Below are positions 22,700-34,220 of a stretch of DNA of 64,000 bases, piece by piece (within the stretch, counting starts at the first letter, position 1; the number at the start of each line of letters is the position of its first letter). The stretch is from Tieghemiomyces parasiticus. Lineage: Eukaryota; Kickxellomycota; Dimargaritomycetes; Dimargaritales; Dimargaritaceae. The translations under genes were made by a program, and so were the position numbers. The stretch spans positions 1 through 64,000 of the forward strand of contig JANBPT010000095.1 in the NCBI GenBank assembly GCA_027575765.1, given 5' to 3'. Under the pieces are notes generated by a model. That model saw only the letters and a list, made by a program, of their open reading frames with translations. It was not told the origin of the DNA and made no database searches.

Positions 22700-24734
22700 A
22701 TGGCGCACCGCCTTTCCCGGTCGGCCCGCGGACTCCTGGCCGTGGGCGCCATAGGTCTCGGTGGCTACTGGTACGACCGACAGGTCCAGGCCTCGTCCCT
22801 CACTCGCACGTTACGTACGCTCTACGCTAACGTTATGATAATTGTCGACTACAAGTGGAACTTTCAACCGGGCAAGGCCGACCGTATTAACGACCTGCAC
22901 AGCCGTGTTGCTCGCCGTGTGCTTGACGTGTGTGAAAAAAACGGGTAAGTGTGCCGTAACGCCGCGCCATCCAGTGGCCAGTCGACGCTACGCTACCCAG
23001 TACTATTATTACCCTTCCCTCCCTCGCGTGAAACCTTAACTTGTACGTAATAGCCTTCCCCTACCCTGACGCCATTGTGCAACCTATTCGGCATGATGAC
23101 CTACCAGTGGTCTCTACATCAAATTCGGGCAGGCAGTGGCCCTGTATTCGACCATACTACCGCCACAATACAACCAAATCTTCAAGACCATGTACGACGA
23201 GGCACCCAGCATCCCCTACGCAGAGGTGGTGCGCATCTTTGAGTGCGAGTTTGGCCGGCGGCCCGAGGATCTGTTTGCGGAGTTTGAAGCGGAACCCGTG
23301 GCCTCGGCCTCGATCGCACAGGTCCACCGGGCTAGGTTACGCTGCGCTGACGGCTACGGTGCTTGGGTAGCGGTGAAGGTTCAGAAGCCTGCGATTGCGA
23401 CGCAGATGGACTGGGACTTGGCCACGATTCGATGGGTGGTAAAGGGGCTAGAGTGGGCCTTTGATCTACCGTTAACCTGGTCCCTGGAGTACACCTGTGA
23501 CCACATCCGACAGGAGATTGACTTTATCAACGAGGGTCGCAACGCGGAACGGGCCCGTTCGAACGTGAACCAAGACGCGAAGCTGGCTCGGCACCTATAC
23601 ATCCCCCGGGTGTATTGGGAATATACCCGGCGTCGCATCATGACTGCCGAGTGGATCGAAGGCACGCGCCTCTCCCAACTGAAAGGCGGTCAGGCCGGTA
23701 CCGACTTCTACCGGCCGGCCGAAGTCATGAACACCTTAGTATCAGCGTTCGCCAGTCAGATCTTTGTCCACGGTTTTGTCCACGGTAGGTTGTCGTTCTA
23801 AAGGCGTCGTTCATTCCACTAGGTGGGCGCACACATGCCCCCCCCCACATTTACCAATAGTACCTGCCTAACCCTTTCACGGTGTCAACCTCTCCCTCCC
23901 CCTTCAGCCGACCCCCACCCGGGCAATATCATATTGCGCCGGCACCCGTCGGATCCGCGCACCTACCAAGCGGTACTGATTGACCACGGGCTCTACCTGC
24001 GCGAAGATGAGCGGTTTCGAAACGAGTACTGCCGCCTCTGGACATCGCTCCTTTTAATGGACATGCGTACCGTACGAGGGCTCTGCGCCCGATGGGGCGT
24101 GGGGGACCCGGATATGCTGGCGTCGTTTACCCTGCTACGGCCGTTTCGAAGCCAGGGTAGCCCGGCCCATCTGCAGGCGGCCGTGAGCCGTGAAGAGCTG
24201 TACCAGATGCAGTTGAATATGAAACAAAACATCCACCATTTTCTCACCGACACCGAACGGTTCCCAAAAGACCTCATCTTCATCGGACGCAACATGAACA
24301 TGGTCCGAGGGCTCAACAAGATGCTGGGCAGTCCGGTGAACCGTATAGGTATTATGGCCGACTACGCAGCACGCGGACTCGGGGCACATTGGCAGGCGTG
24401 GACGGACAGCGAGCGGTCCCTGGGTGATGGCCGTCGGAGGCTGCCCGCCGCCTGGGGGTCGGAAGGGCTGCTGCACGCCCCTGGCCGTTATTTGGGTGCA
24501 CTGGGCCGTTATCTCGCCACCTACGTTATGGCGCGGCTGGGCTACTATACGTTCAGGTTCAACCTGGCCCTCGTGTCGCTGACGTTTAGCGCGTATGGTC
24601 TCTGGTCGGCCGCGATGGAACGGCTGACTGGCCGCGAGGCGCGTAACATTGAGCAAGTGATGGATGACTCTATTATCAATGCAGTGGAGCAGCAGCTCGG
24701 CTACAAGATTGATACGTCCATCTTTGAAGCTTGA
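22700..24734 (+). CDS. MCP2: ABC1/ADCK-family atypical kinase, MCP2/ADCK1-like
   Basis: The model is exons 22700-22944, 23108-23784 and 23908-24734, giving 582 residues. A basic N-terminus and hydrophobic stretch (LLAVGAIGLGGYWY) suit import to the mitochondrial inner membrane. ABC1 hallmarks are in order: KxGQ at 87-90 (KFGQ), the Ala/Ser-rich loop SASIAQVH in place of a glycine-rich loop, invariant Lys172 in VAVKVQ, the catalytic-loop ADPHPGN at 308-314, and DHGLY at 333-337 in place of DFG. DHGLY points to the ADCK1/ADCK5-Mcp2 branch, which affects mitochondrial lipid and coenzyme Q distribution, rather than to Coq8. Exon 2/3 splicing is confirmed by restoration of ADPHPGN. The symbol follows the yeast relative and is a family-level call. 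Confidence 0.9.
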
Positions 24735-26919
24735 AGAGGCCTCGAGCCGCGGAAACGCCTAGTCAAAGGGGGGCGTGGTGTAAAATGATAAAGTAGCGGC
24801 GTGATATGTCAGACTATTTTAGTATCGCGAATTACGTGCCAAAGGCAAGAGCAAATACTACCGTTACCTAACCAAGGGAGGCGTAGTAGCCTGGTGAGCG
24901 GTAAGATACCCAACCCGATGATGTGCCTGATGCACCATGGCTTGACGTAAGAAATGTAATAATTTTCCACTGTGAACGAGTGCACTGAAGGGTACTGCTC
25001 AGGGTGCGATCAACTGGATAACCTGGTAGGGTCATAGTGCAATGAATGGTTAACGCCCCAGGTGGGTGAACCTCCTCATTAAGGGACTGAACAAATGGAC
25101 GTCATTTTTGTGGCCGAGTTACAGCAGGCGCGGGGTGACCTTAAACCGCCGATATTCGACGTCCAAGAAGGGCAGAGTGACAAGTATATATAAATAATAT
25201 ATATCCGATTTTGCGAGAGGGCTACGTAGTGGTGGTTGTTCGATTCCATGGCCAATTAAATGTAGCCGCTTGACCCCAGTAGTAGAATGTGCGGGTCAGG
25301 TGTGGCAAGCGTAAGGAAGGCGAGCGACCGAAATGATACCATCGTCCACCATAGTGACCAGTAGACCCCTCCTATTCATACAAGGTAACCACATGATTGC
25401 ACGGCACCCGACGTCACCTGTCAACGCTCCTTCAGCGCCACTTCTGTACTACTTCACCAGCCCCCACCCTCCGAACTAAGTCGTCGGTGCAACCCCGCAG
25501 ACATGCCCTCTTCCAACGCCACCTCTCAACCCATACGGTCGCCCGCTGCGGAATTGACGCTGGCACCACGACTGGCCGTTGGAACCAGCAACTCTACCCG
25601 GAGCTCATTGCCGTGAACCGAGTCCAACATAAAAGGCTAGTTGTCAACAGGCTAACGGCGACCATCCGAATTGACCTTCCAAGCCCGTTCTTTTGTGTGA
25701 CCCGACGGCCTGGGCCCGTGCCCACCCAACCTAACTAGTCCCTCCCACTCACACTGGCAGACATACTCGAAGCAATTCGCTGCCACCACTGCCATGCAGG
25801 AGACTACTGGAAAAGAAGATCAGGACAGTGGAGGACGCAGGCCGCCGCCACGGGACCATCTACAGGCTGGCGAATAACCCACCGAGGGCCGATCCGAGAT
25901 ACAGTGAACAATGGCCACTCTGCTCCCCTGCCCCAGCCATTGGGGCCGTTCGACACGTCTCCTCCCCGGTCACTTCGGAGTGGTGGGACCATCAGCTACG
26001 GGGCAATCGGTTGCGGGTAAGGACGGCGCCCATCAAACTCTCCTATGGTGACATTAGGGAGGGGGAGTTTGACTGCAGGGGGAGGGGGCTCCCTCCCTTT
26101 GTCGACATAAGGAACGGTAATCTAGCTTGACGGTATTTATATCCCTCCGGGGAAGGTGGAACTGGCGTCGGGCCTTTAACCAACCCAGAGCCCATTGGCG
26201 CTGATTAAGCAGCCACCACATGCACACCCATTGACCATGGGTGGTGGCCGGGGGAGAGCCCGCCCAAGGCGGCAGGTGATGGCCCAGGGGCAGCAGCACC
26301 TGGTAAATGTAGAGCGGATTGGGAAAGAGGAGGCCGCCCAATAAAAAAGAAAAGGAACCAAGTGACCCTTCCCCCTCCCGAGCCAACGTTGTCGGCCTGG
26401 CCCCTCACTCATCCGCGATAACACTTGTTCCGTCACCTTGGCGCGGGGCGGCTTTATAAGCACGACCTGGCCGACCGCACAGTGTCCGCCCGCCCCCCCC
26501 TTTCGTTTCTTCCTACTCGCATTATCCTCCCCCACCACCTTCTAGTCAGTACCGCCCCCGCCCTCAAGTCTTCCGGGCTTGCCCTCCGCTCATCCCTCCT
26601 TGATTAATTCATTAGCACTACAGTTCCCAAGGAACCTCTGCGCATTACCTGCTTTACAGCCGGCACGTTACTTCGCCGCCGTGTCCGATCTGCCATCTCC
26701 CACGCCCCTTGCCGTCATACTTGCCCCCACCCTCGCACGATTATCTTGTCGCCATTGCATTGTATAATACCCACGCTCAGCTGGTCCCCGCTAGACATCG
26801 GCATTAACTTCGTGGGCCTGCGCTTGTTCCGAACGACCCTATTGCGCTATCGGTCTCCCTCCGCCAGTCCCTTGCAATACCGCCTGGCCGTTTTCCCCCA
26901 TTTAATTCCAACTTGTTCC
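24735..26919. other. Intergenic, ABC1-family gene to SEC2-like gene
   Basis: About 2.2 kb. An AT-rich run (tandem TATATA) lies near 25188-25206, and a TTATAAG motif near 26454 may belong to the SEC2 promoter. Open frames around 25397-25738 and 26054-26538 show no domain. No gene is supported. Confidence 0.5.
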
Positions 26920-28602
26920 ATGGCCGACCTAACGGCCCGCCTCGCTGCTCAGGAGGCTGAATTACGCCGCCTGGGCGCAGAGAATGAAACCCTCACCCGC
27001 CAGCTCGCCGAGGCGGTCGACGTCCGGGCCAGTGACGAAACGGAGGCCGCCACCACCCAAGTAGCTCTAGACCATGCTCGCGCCCAGGTGGCTGGGTTGC
27101 AGGCCACCGTTGACGCCCTGCAGCGGAAGCGGGCGGTGGACGCCAGCCAGTTGCAGTCCGACCTGAAGCGTCTCTCCGAGAAGCTGGTGGTGGAGACCGA
27201 GAAGCGTGGCGAGGTAGAGCACGCCAAGTTGCTCGTCGAGCACGAGTTGGAGGACCTCTCCCGGTGCCTTTTCGAAGAGGCCAACCGTATGGTCCACGAC
27301 GAGCGGCGGCGTGCCGGTCAGGCTGAGCAGCGCTGCGCCGCGGCCCTGCGTCGGGTCTCCGAATTGGAGCAGCTGCTGGACCTGGAGCGGGAGCAGTGCG
27401 CTGACCTGAAGGCTCGGTTGGAGGTGGCTGTGGACGGCCGGGAGAGCGAGTACCGCCGCCGCATCGCCCTGCAGAAGCAACTCGACTTTATCCACCGGTC
27501 AGCGTCCGCCAGCCCAACCGGCGAGGGCCCGGACGAGGCCGATGCTCCCGAGGACGAAGACGGGCACCCTGCGTCGCACCGCGCCGGTCTGCGGGAGTCT
27601 GTCATCTCGCGCGGGACCGCCGGCTCACGCGACTCCACCCTGTTTGACGCCCACCACGGATCCGACGGCGACCCATCCGCCTATCGATTCCAACTGCCCG
27701 CCCGCGTGGCCCCGGCCCATGCCCCACTGCACCTCTTTACCCACCTTTTCTTGTACGCCGACACCCTGATCTTTAGCGAGTTTCGCGAGTTTATCGGCCT
27801 GCGGCAGGAGAAGGCTGCCCTGGCCTCGGCCTTCCTCAAGCGGTGCCTGGTCGAGGACGTGGAGCCCTGTCTACGCTTCAGCTCGGCCCTAGTGTCCACC
27901 GCAGGCGGAAACATCATGGCCTGGCGATTCCACCGCCGCCTCTTGGCCGCCGTGCAAGACAATACCTTGATCATTGAGACGGTGCCCTACCTGGCCAGCG
28001 AGCCAATCCGCCTCAGCATCTCGTCGCCGCCGGACGCGTCGCCGGCGCCTCGGACCTGGGCCGCCTCAATGGGGTTCTTGGCGAGTCCCGTTTCCCCCGT
28101 CACACTCCCGCCCCCGGCCGCACGCCGCCCCCACCAGGCCGCCTCGGCTCCGCACCCCTTGGCTATTACCATGCGGGCATCGCGATCCCAGTCCGATTCG
28201 CCCGGCGGTCCGCTCACGGTGCGCACTGGAGCCCCTACCCCCACCCCTTGCCAGCTCTGTGACCTACCCATCGAGGCCCGGTCCTTGGCTGTTGATGTCG
28301 CCGGTGGCGATGTGACGGCCGCCTCGGATTCCCTCGTGTTCTTTCGGTACCGACTCGACGACAACGACCCGGATCGGCGGGCCCTCTGTCACCGGTGCCG
28401 CCAGCGGCTCCGCGCGGCCTGCGACTTTTACTCTTATGCCCGTATGATCACACGCGGTCTGCTAGCCCAGGCCGACATCTGGCGGGTGTTTGCCCATGTG
28501 CAGCGGTTGCGGGTCAGTATGGCGGTTAGTCGCCTGGGCGCGACCACTCTGGAGACAGCTTGTGGCACCGAGACCGGCACCATCACTGCCGTGGCAGACT
28601 AG
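26920..28602 (+). CDS. SEC2: Sec2/Rabin8-type Rab guanine nucleotide exchange factor
   Basis: One intronless frame; the ATG at 26920 begins a clean coiled coil, so the open frame before it is taken as 5' UTR. The protein has 560 residues. Residues 1-190 are a long coiled coil containing the Sec2 GEF signature (ELEDLSRCLFEEANRMV, about 109-125), which opens Sec4/Rab8 for GTP loading on secretory vesicles. A linker rich in acidic and Ser residues follows. The C-terminal half matches the Rabin8/RAB3IP tail: SEFREFIGLR, FLKRCLVEDVEPCL, AVQDNTLIIETVPY, then a Cys-rich module (CQLC ... LCHRCRQRLRAACDFYSYAR). Having both ends makes the protein more animal-like than yeast Sec2. It should drive polarised exocytosis. 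Confidence 0.93.
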   Translation: MADLTARLAAQEAELRRLGAENETLTRQLAEAVDVRASDETEAATTQVALDHARAQVAGLQATVDALQRKRAVDASQLQSDLKRLSEKLVVETEKRGEVEHAKLLVEHELEDLSRCLFEEANRMVHDERRRAGQAEQRCAAALRRVSELEQLLDLEREQCADLKARLEVAVDGRESEYRRRIALQKQLDFIHRSASASPTGEGPDEADAPEDEDGHPASHRAGLRESVISRGTAGSRDSTLFDAHHGSDGDPSAYRFQLPARVAPAHAPLHLFTHLFLYADTLIFSEFREFIGLRQEKAALASAFLKRCLVEDVEPCLRFSSALVSTAGGNIMAWRFHRRLLAAVQDNTLIIETVPYLASEPIRLSISSPPDASPAPRTWAASMGFLASPVSPVTLPPPAARRPHQAASAPHPLAITMRASRSQSDSPGGPLTVRTGAPTPTPCQLCDLPIEARSLAVDVAGGDVTAASDSLVFFRYRLDDNDPDRRALCHRCRQRLRAACDFYSYARMITRGLLAQADIWRVFAHVQRLRVSMAVSRLGATTLETACGTETGTITAVAD

Positions 28603-29399
28603 GGCATAATGTCGTGCTAACGGCCATTGGTGGTTGTCATGACTCAACCCTGGTACTTTACATATCTAATTTGCATTACTATTGCTATTTTATTTTCTCC
28701 CTCCCCGCCTAGACCTTACTGTAAATAATCTCTTTGCACTAACCCTTTGTTTACTAATCGTAGTCTGCAGTGGCGCGCAATACACCTGTATATCGCTTTG
28801 TACTTTGAATGCTGCCATTATGCCCTCCTTGGCTTGCGTATAGCAGTCCGTAGTTGCCCGACAAATGTGGGGATGGTGGCCCCCATTTGAGCAGTGCGGA
28901 TAAGGGCAGAGCTGGGAATTCTCCCCCCCCCGCCCGCCGCCGTCGCTCCCTCACTTTGGCCCCGGTTCAACGCTTTTATGAATCACGACCTGCCTCACGA
29001 TGGGCCTCTACCAGGTCGTCACGGTGGCAAAGGCTAATAATAATTGAACACAGCCAAACCGACTGATCCGCCGCGAATTCAATTTAGCCGAGAACCCGGG
29101 GGGACGGCTTGCCTGTGCCAGAGTTATTGCTTGACGGGGAAGGGAGCCCACCGTTTCCCTAATTCACATCGAGTATCAGCTTCGCCACAATCCAATTAAT
29201 AGTATCTATTTTTTTTAAAGTTAGGATGAAGAGAACGTGTGGAATGACCGACGCCGAGGATTATTCAACCCCAGTTGCATAGATAAATGTATTAGACAGT
29301 AGGAACAGATCAGGGAGGGTGACATGTGACGATGAGTGTGAAGGTCCCTGGGTGCGCTTCGCTGCGTCGGTGGTAATAATGGCAGAGGATATTCAAGAT
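28603..29399. other. Intergenic, SEC2-like gene to RIB3 (convergent)
   Basis: AT-rich 3' flank after the SEC2 stop, then mixed sequence. No coding frame, repeat or RNA gene is seen. Confidence 0.6.
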
Positions 29400-30398
29400 T
29401 TAGCAGTCGTGGGTCTTGCGGTAGGCCGCAAGGTCGGCGATGGTGATAAGCTTGAGGTTGTGCTCGCGGGCGAACCGGTAGCAGTCGTCCCGGCGCTTCA
29501 TAGTACCGTCGTCATTGACCAGTTCGCAGAGGACCCCAGCCAGGCTTCGTCCCGTGAGCCGGCAAAGATCTAACGCAATGAAGTGATTAGTGGGGTTGGC
29601 GGGTACCGAGGGGAGAGAATGAATAGGTTAGCGGGTCGAAGAAGAGTGAGGGGGGGGGGTACAATCCGCTCCCCAACGGCAACGGGCGGAGAAGGGGTTC
29701 CCGCCGGTATAAGCAAGCTCGCCTGACCGCACATCGGTACTTACCTAGAGCTGTCTCGGTATGGCCAGGGCGCCGAAGAACCCCACCTTGAACTGCCCGC
29801 AGGGGGAGCATATGGCCTGGGCGGGCAAAGTCGGCGGGGTCGGTCACGGCAGGGTCCGCGAGGGCGCGAACGGTGGCGCAGCGGTCGTGGGCGGAGATGC
29901 CCGTAGTGGTGCCGTGCCGATAGTCCACGGTGACGCCGTAAGCCGTCCGCAGGTAGTCAGTGTTGTTCTGTACCATCATGGGGATATCTAGTTGACGCAT
30001 CCGCTCCTCTGGTATGGAACAGCAGATATAGCCGCTGTGTTAGGTGGTGAGGGAGGGAGGGAGGGAAGGGGGTTAAGTAAGCAGAAGACGGTTCCGCGCG
30101 ATCCAAAAGGGTGACGGGACCCGGGGTCGCGGGTGAACACTTACCTCGAGTAGCGAATCGTAAAGGCCATTTTTTCGAGGGTGGCAGCGTCGGCAGCAAA
30201 AATAAGGTCGCCCTCGTTCTCGCGGTCCTCATTATCGACCACGATCACCATGTGGCCCGCGGCGAAGGCGTCCAGGGCGTCGGGAATCGAGTCGAACACA
30301 GGGCCCGGGCCAGCGTGACCATTGGACACGGCACTCTTCGCCTCGGCCTTGACGGTGGTCGGAGCCGAGGGGACGGCGACGGTGGACGGGTGGGTCAT
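29400..30398 (-). CDS. RIB3: 3,4-dihydroxy-2-butanone 4-phosphate synthase (riboflavin synthesis)
   Basis: The model is exons 30398-30145, 30034-29745 and 29569-29400 (phases 2 and 1), giving 237 residues. The enzyme converts ribulose 5-phosphate to the four-carbon unit of riboflavin plus formate. Signatures are the acidic loop [12 protein letters not shown] (Asn56 where many homologues have Asp), [10 protein letters not shown] across the first junction, [33 protein letters not shown] and [10 protein letters not shown] ending exon 2. Exon 3 supplies [20 protein letters not shown]. Length is slightly above the family's ~200-220 because of a 30-residue N-terminal extension. It is cytosolic, acts as a homodimer and needs Mg2+. 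Confidence 0.95.
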
Positions 30399-31884
30399 GG
30401 TGCAGGTCGGTTGGAAATGGGGCCAGGTCTTGTTGGGGCAGGTAGCGGGTAATGGTGAAGGGAGGGCGGTAGAAGTGGATCGAAAAGAGCAGACGGACCG
30501 ACGGCTGGTGAGCGCCGAGGAAAGGTGGGGCCGTGGTAGTGGTGGTAGAGCGAGGGAAGCGTGGGAGGGAAGGGGAATCGGCGGTGAGCAAGGTTAAGCT
30601 GGTCGAGCCCGGGTGCGTAGGTGCACACAAGGAATGGAAGGGCGGTTGGGTTGGGTGGAGGATGCCGGCGGCTGGCGAAACTCAGGCTTGGAAGACAGGG
30701 TAGTAGACGGCGGTCGAGCAAGGGTGGGAGGAAGAAGACTGTGGGTAGCGGACGTGGTGCAGGGCTGGGCTGCTCTAGACGAGGTGGCCACGCGTCCTGC
30801 TTTATAAGGCAGGTGGCTGTTAGTCAGCACGCGAAGGGCGACAGATCACACGCCTATGCTCTATGCGTACGGCCCTAACCCCATAATACACACACACACA
30901 AATAGGCAAATCCACAAACTAATTATTACCTGCATAGGGCAGGGCTGAGGGGTGGCTTAATTGGCCGCCACTTCCATTTGTCAGATGCCGCTGTGGCCTG
31001 CGCCACGGCGCTAGCCGGTCCTGAGGGGAGCGGGGAAGGGGGGCTGACTAACAGCGGATCTCGGTTGTGGGACCTAGCGTTGTCGGGCGACGCCGAGAGT
31101 GGTCAAAGCGAGTTGTGAGGGCAAATAAAACAGCAGAGGAAGGGCGACCTGCCAATGTCGTTGAAGGCTGGCAGGGTGGAGGGGTGCCTATTTCGTAGAG
31201 GAGCCATGTCCGCATTGGTCCGTCTGCTGAACTAGACTGTAGTACACTTCACAGGCTGCCGAAGAGTTTTCGGGACCCCCACTCTGCGGAGAATAAATAG
31301 ACACCGATGAGCGGTCTTGGGGGTGCCCCCCCCCCAGGCGCTGCCATCTCGAGGTGCAGAGCCGGTGGATGCAGCCCAGGCCAGGGGGTGAGACACGCCG
31401 CTTGGATCATGCAAGGAGCAGGACGAGGTCTGCTCCGGCCCCTTCCTTGCCGCCAGGGGCGCGAGGTGCCAAAGCCTGATTGGCGGTCACGACGGTAGGG
31501 AGTTGGACGGTGGACCGTGCCTACCGCCCACGACCCCGGGGGACTCCGCCCACCCCGTTTGGCCAGGCACATAACCTTGATCGTTCGCCCGGTTGCCATC
31601 TCGTCATCGGGGTCATCGTCCGCCCTCTCTCTCCCTCTCTTTTTCTCTTCGGCATATATTCCAAATTCTACCACCTAGTGTATGCACTATTGCCTACCCG
31701 TTCCCGGCACGCCACTGCCTGCTGCAGCCCGCCACCTTTCCTCTTTCCCTCTCGTTCCGCCCGTCCTTCCGTGTGAGTACCTTACTGCCGCTCCTCCCCA
31801 CACCACTCCCTCCCCGTACTGCCCGTCCCAGCTGCCATATAACCCCCCCAACCGCCGAGCCCCCCCATCCCAACCGTCTCGACC
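30399..31884. other. Divergent intergenic region, RIB3 and KHE-related gene
   Basis: About 1.5 kb. It contains a short (CA)n run near 30887-30900, GA/CT-rich tracts next to both genes, and a TTATAA motif near 30801 facing either way. Open frames on both strands overlap each other and look like composition effects. Confidence 0.55.
31837..31842 (+). promoter_or_regulatory. TATA-like motif before the KHE-related gene
   Basis: ATATAA in a CT-rich leader about 45 bases before the ATG at 31885. It is close to the ATG, so the 5' UTR would be very short if this is the TATA box. Confidence 0.25.
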
Positions 31885-32802
31885 ATGCCTCTACTTCTAC
31901 GTCCTCTAGGTCCTTCCGTGCTGCGCGCCATTCCAACCGCCCGTCCGTCTCTTATTCGACCCCACCGCCTGCTCACCACCGTCCCCATGCGCCTTTTCAT
32001 CGTACCCATCTTCCAGGACCACTGGGGCTACCACTGCCAGTCGTCCGTGCGTCCCGCTGGCCGCCTGGGCCGTCTGGTCGAGTACGCCTCGGCTAAGTGG
32101 GAGGGCCTAGCCGCCGCCCAGCACGACAGCTGGCGCCGCCGACTGTACGACGCCGGCACCCGCCTCATGGACAAGATCGACTACCACGAGTGGTTCCTGA
32201 AGGCCGTACCCGCCCAGAGCGACCTCGAAGACGCCAAGGGCCTCCCCCTACACTTCCCGCGGAACCTGGACCCTGCCCGGGTGCGCACCCGACTCGCCGC
32301 CTTGGCCAGCGAGCGTACGCCTTACCACAAGCGCTACCTGTGGCTTAGCTGCTTGTGGCTCCCACTAACCCTGGCCTTTGGCATCATCCCCTTTGTGCCG
32401 AACCTGCCGCTCTTTTACAACCTCTTCCGCATCTACAGCCACTACCGGGCCTACCAGGGCGCCAGCCACCTCGAGACCCTCATCAGACAGGACCGACTCG
32501 CCTACGGCGCCCCGGAGCCTGTCTTGGAACGTTACGCCGCCAGCTTCGCCCTCACCGCCGACTCGCCCCTGTCAGAAACCATCATCCGAGGCCTGGCCCA
32601 CGAGCTCGATCTGCCGACCTTGGAGCTCGCCCTGCTGCGAGCCCAACACCAGATTGTGCAGCGGGCGGTCGCGGCCGGCGAGTATACGCTGCCCGCTACC
32701 GAGGGGGCTGCCCATATCGATATGGAACTCCCCGTTGGCCAGACCCGACCCCCGCCGTATAGTGTAGAGCGCCCCGACACCATGGACAAGAAAGACGTTT
32801 AA
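31885..32802 (+). CDS. Mitochondrial K+-H+ exchange-related protein (Mit_KHE1 family)
   Basis: One exon, 305 residues. The first ~33 residues are rich in Arg, Ser and Leu with no acids (a mitochondrial presequence). The family core starts at MRLFIVPIFQDHWGYHC. Further conserved features are KWEGLAAA, YHEWFLKAVP, YHKRYLWLSC and a hydrophobic hairpin (LPLTLAFGIIPFVPNLPLFYNLFRIYSHYRAY), which fit the Pfam family of mitochondrial K+-H+ exchange-related proteins (yeast YDL183C/Mrx19). These are needed for potassium/proton exchange at the inner membrane. Whether the protein is the transporter itself or an accessory is not settled in the family. The tail is charged and disordered. Confidence 0.88.
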   Translation: MPLLLRPLGPSVLRAIPTARPSLIRPHRLLTTVPMRLFIVPIFQDHWGYHCQSSVRPAGRLGRLVEYASAKWEGLAAAQHDSWRRRLYDAGTRLMDKIDYHEWFLKAVPAQSDLEDAKGLPLHFPRNLDPARVRTRLAALASERTPYHKRYLWLSCLWLPLTLAFGIIPFVPNLPLFYNLFRIYSHYRAYQGASHLETLIRQDRLAYGAPEPVLERYAASFALTADSPLSETIIRGLAHELDLPTLELALLRAQHQIVQRAVAAGEYTLPATEGAAHIDMELPVGQTRPPPYSVERPDTMDKKDV

Positions 32803-33477
32803 TCCCCGACCCAGTTTACAATTGTTAGCGAAACTCTGCGTTGAAGGCTCACCAATAAATATAACCCACGCCACGGCTCTCGCCCGAGCGACAGCCGCGA
32901 CAGCTACCGGCCGAGCTCCTGTGGGAAATTGTCAAGCGCAACGGTATTAGGGCGCAGCCGACCAGCATATGCGGCTCGGAGACAGGCGTATTAACCCTGG
33001 CCCCGAAATAGCTCGACGGGCGTTGTACGAATTTACCACTCTGATCACAAAAACTCTCATTCGGGTCTACCACCATGATTTCGATCGACCCGGACCAAGA
33101 CGGGGCGGATGACTGCCCAGTCCATGACCAACGAGAGAGAGAGAGGGCTCCTCGTAGCATCCACTATGGCGCGGTTGACAGCACTCGCGGTCTGAGCTCA
33201 TGGCCTCAAGCATACCAAAGCCGCTCACCATTGCACGCCTGGATTCCAAGACGTTTGCGCGGTACCGCAGCCATTGGCCAACGAGATCTCCTCCTTCTCC
33301 TCATCTCCATTCGGGCACATATTCCTGAGTCTTCCCTCCCCCGCCCTCTTCGGCGAGACGTCATCGCACCGTGACTATCTCTGTGCAGACATTCGCCACG
33401 TCCTGTCCCAGCCTTCCCACACCGGGCCTCTTCACCGCCTCCGAGCCAAGCGTCTAGCCTTTTCTCCCGACCTGCCG
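32803..33477. other. Intergenic, KHE-related gene to TMEM18 gene
   Basis: Starts with the 3' UTR of the upstream gene; the last 200 bases are CT-rich leader. A frame is open from 33274 into the TMEM18 coding region, but the ATG at 33478 is the one that fits the family. Confidence 0.55.
32854..32859 (+). terminator. AATAAA polyadenylation motif
   Basis: AATAAA, 52 bases after the KHE-related stop codon. Confidence 0.4.
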
Positions 33478-34077
33478 ATGGATTTGGGCAGTTCATCTGC
33501 TTCGGCCGGCGCTGTTGCCGCGCCCTTCGACTGGTTGAGCTTCCTTGGTAACCAGTACGCGGTTTTCCGCACCGACACGCGCGCCTTTTACGATGCCGTA
33601 CACTGGGACCAGCCCTGGCTTCAGGCTTTGCTGGCCCTCCACGTGCTGCTCTGGGTCCTTGCCCTCGGCCCTCTTAGGCGCAGCGAGACAGGGCTCTCTA
33701 TCCTCTTTGCCGGGCTCTGTAAGTCAGCCTGAACGGTCGTCACCTCAGAAACTGCGGCAGGGACCGCCTGCCCGCTTACGCCGCCGCGTCTTTGTGACTA
33801 ACTCAGCTTCCCTTGCACATACTGCGACCTTCTTGATCCAACAGGTCTTCTAATTCTAGCCGCGCCGTACCTTAACCTCCTCGGCGACCGGTACTGGCCG
33901 CACTTCTCTAGCACCAATTACTTCCAAATTAACGGTCACTTCATCACCCTCGTGTACTCCCTGCCCCTGATGATCTTACTTGTCGTTGTACTCATCCTCC
34001 TGGTGGCCCAGGTGGCCCAAATGCTGATCCGGGCCAAGCGACAGGAGCTGCGGTGGCAGGCCAAGAAGCGGCGATGA
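33478..34077 (+). CDS. TMEM18: TMEM18-family membrane protein
   Basis: The model is exons 33478-33718 and 33845-34077 (GTAAGT...CAACAG, phase 1), giving 157 residues. After a short Ala/Ser-rich start come the family motifs: FYDAVHWDQPWLQALLALH (human TMEM18 has AVDWSEPWL), a second span through the splice site (LSILFAGLCLLILAAPYLNLLG), YWPHFSSTNYFQINGHFITL, a third span rich in Val/Leu, and a very basic tail ending QAKKRR. TMEM18 lies in the nuclear/ER membrane; the basic tail is thought to bind DNA. It is convergent with the carnitine carrier gene, with only 143 bases between stop codons. An alternative acceptor about 15 bases downstream would remove five residues. Confidence 0.9.
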
Positions 34078-34220
34078 GTTCACTCTGGCCTGGATATAAT
34101 TATCAGTGGTACTGTCCTCTCTCCACATTTGACTATATATTAAATATGGTCACGTTTATATATTCTAACGGCGTACGAGGTAGCGGCTGCCACTGCGAAT
34201 TGAGCCCTGGAGATTTTTGT

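Noticed and set aside
26746..26919. Upstream extension of the SEC2 frame
   Set aside because: It is hydrophobic and Ser/Pro-rich, with no homology; the coiled coil begins right after the ATG at 26920.
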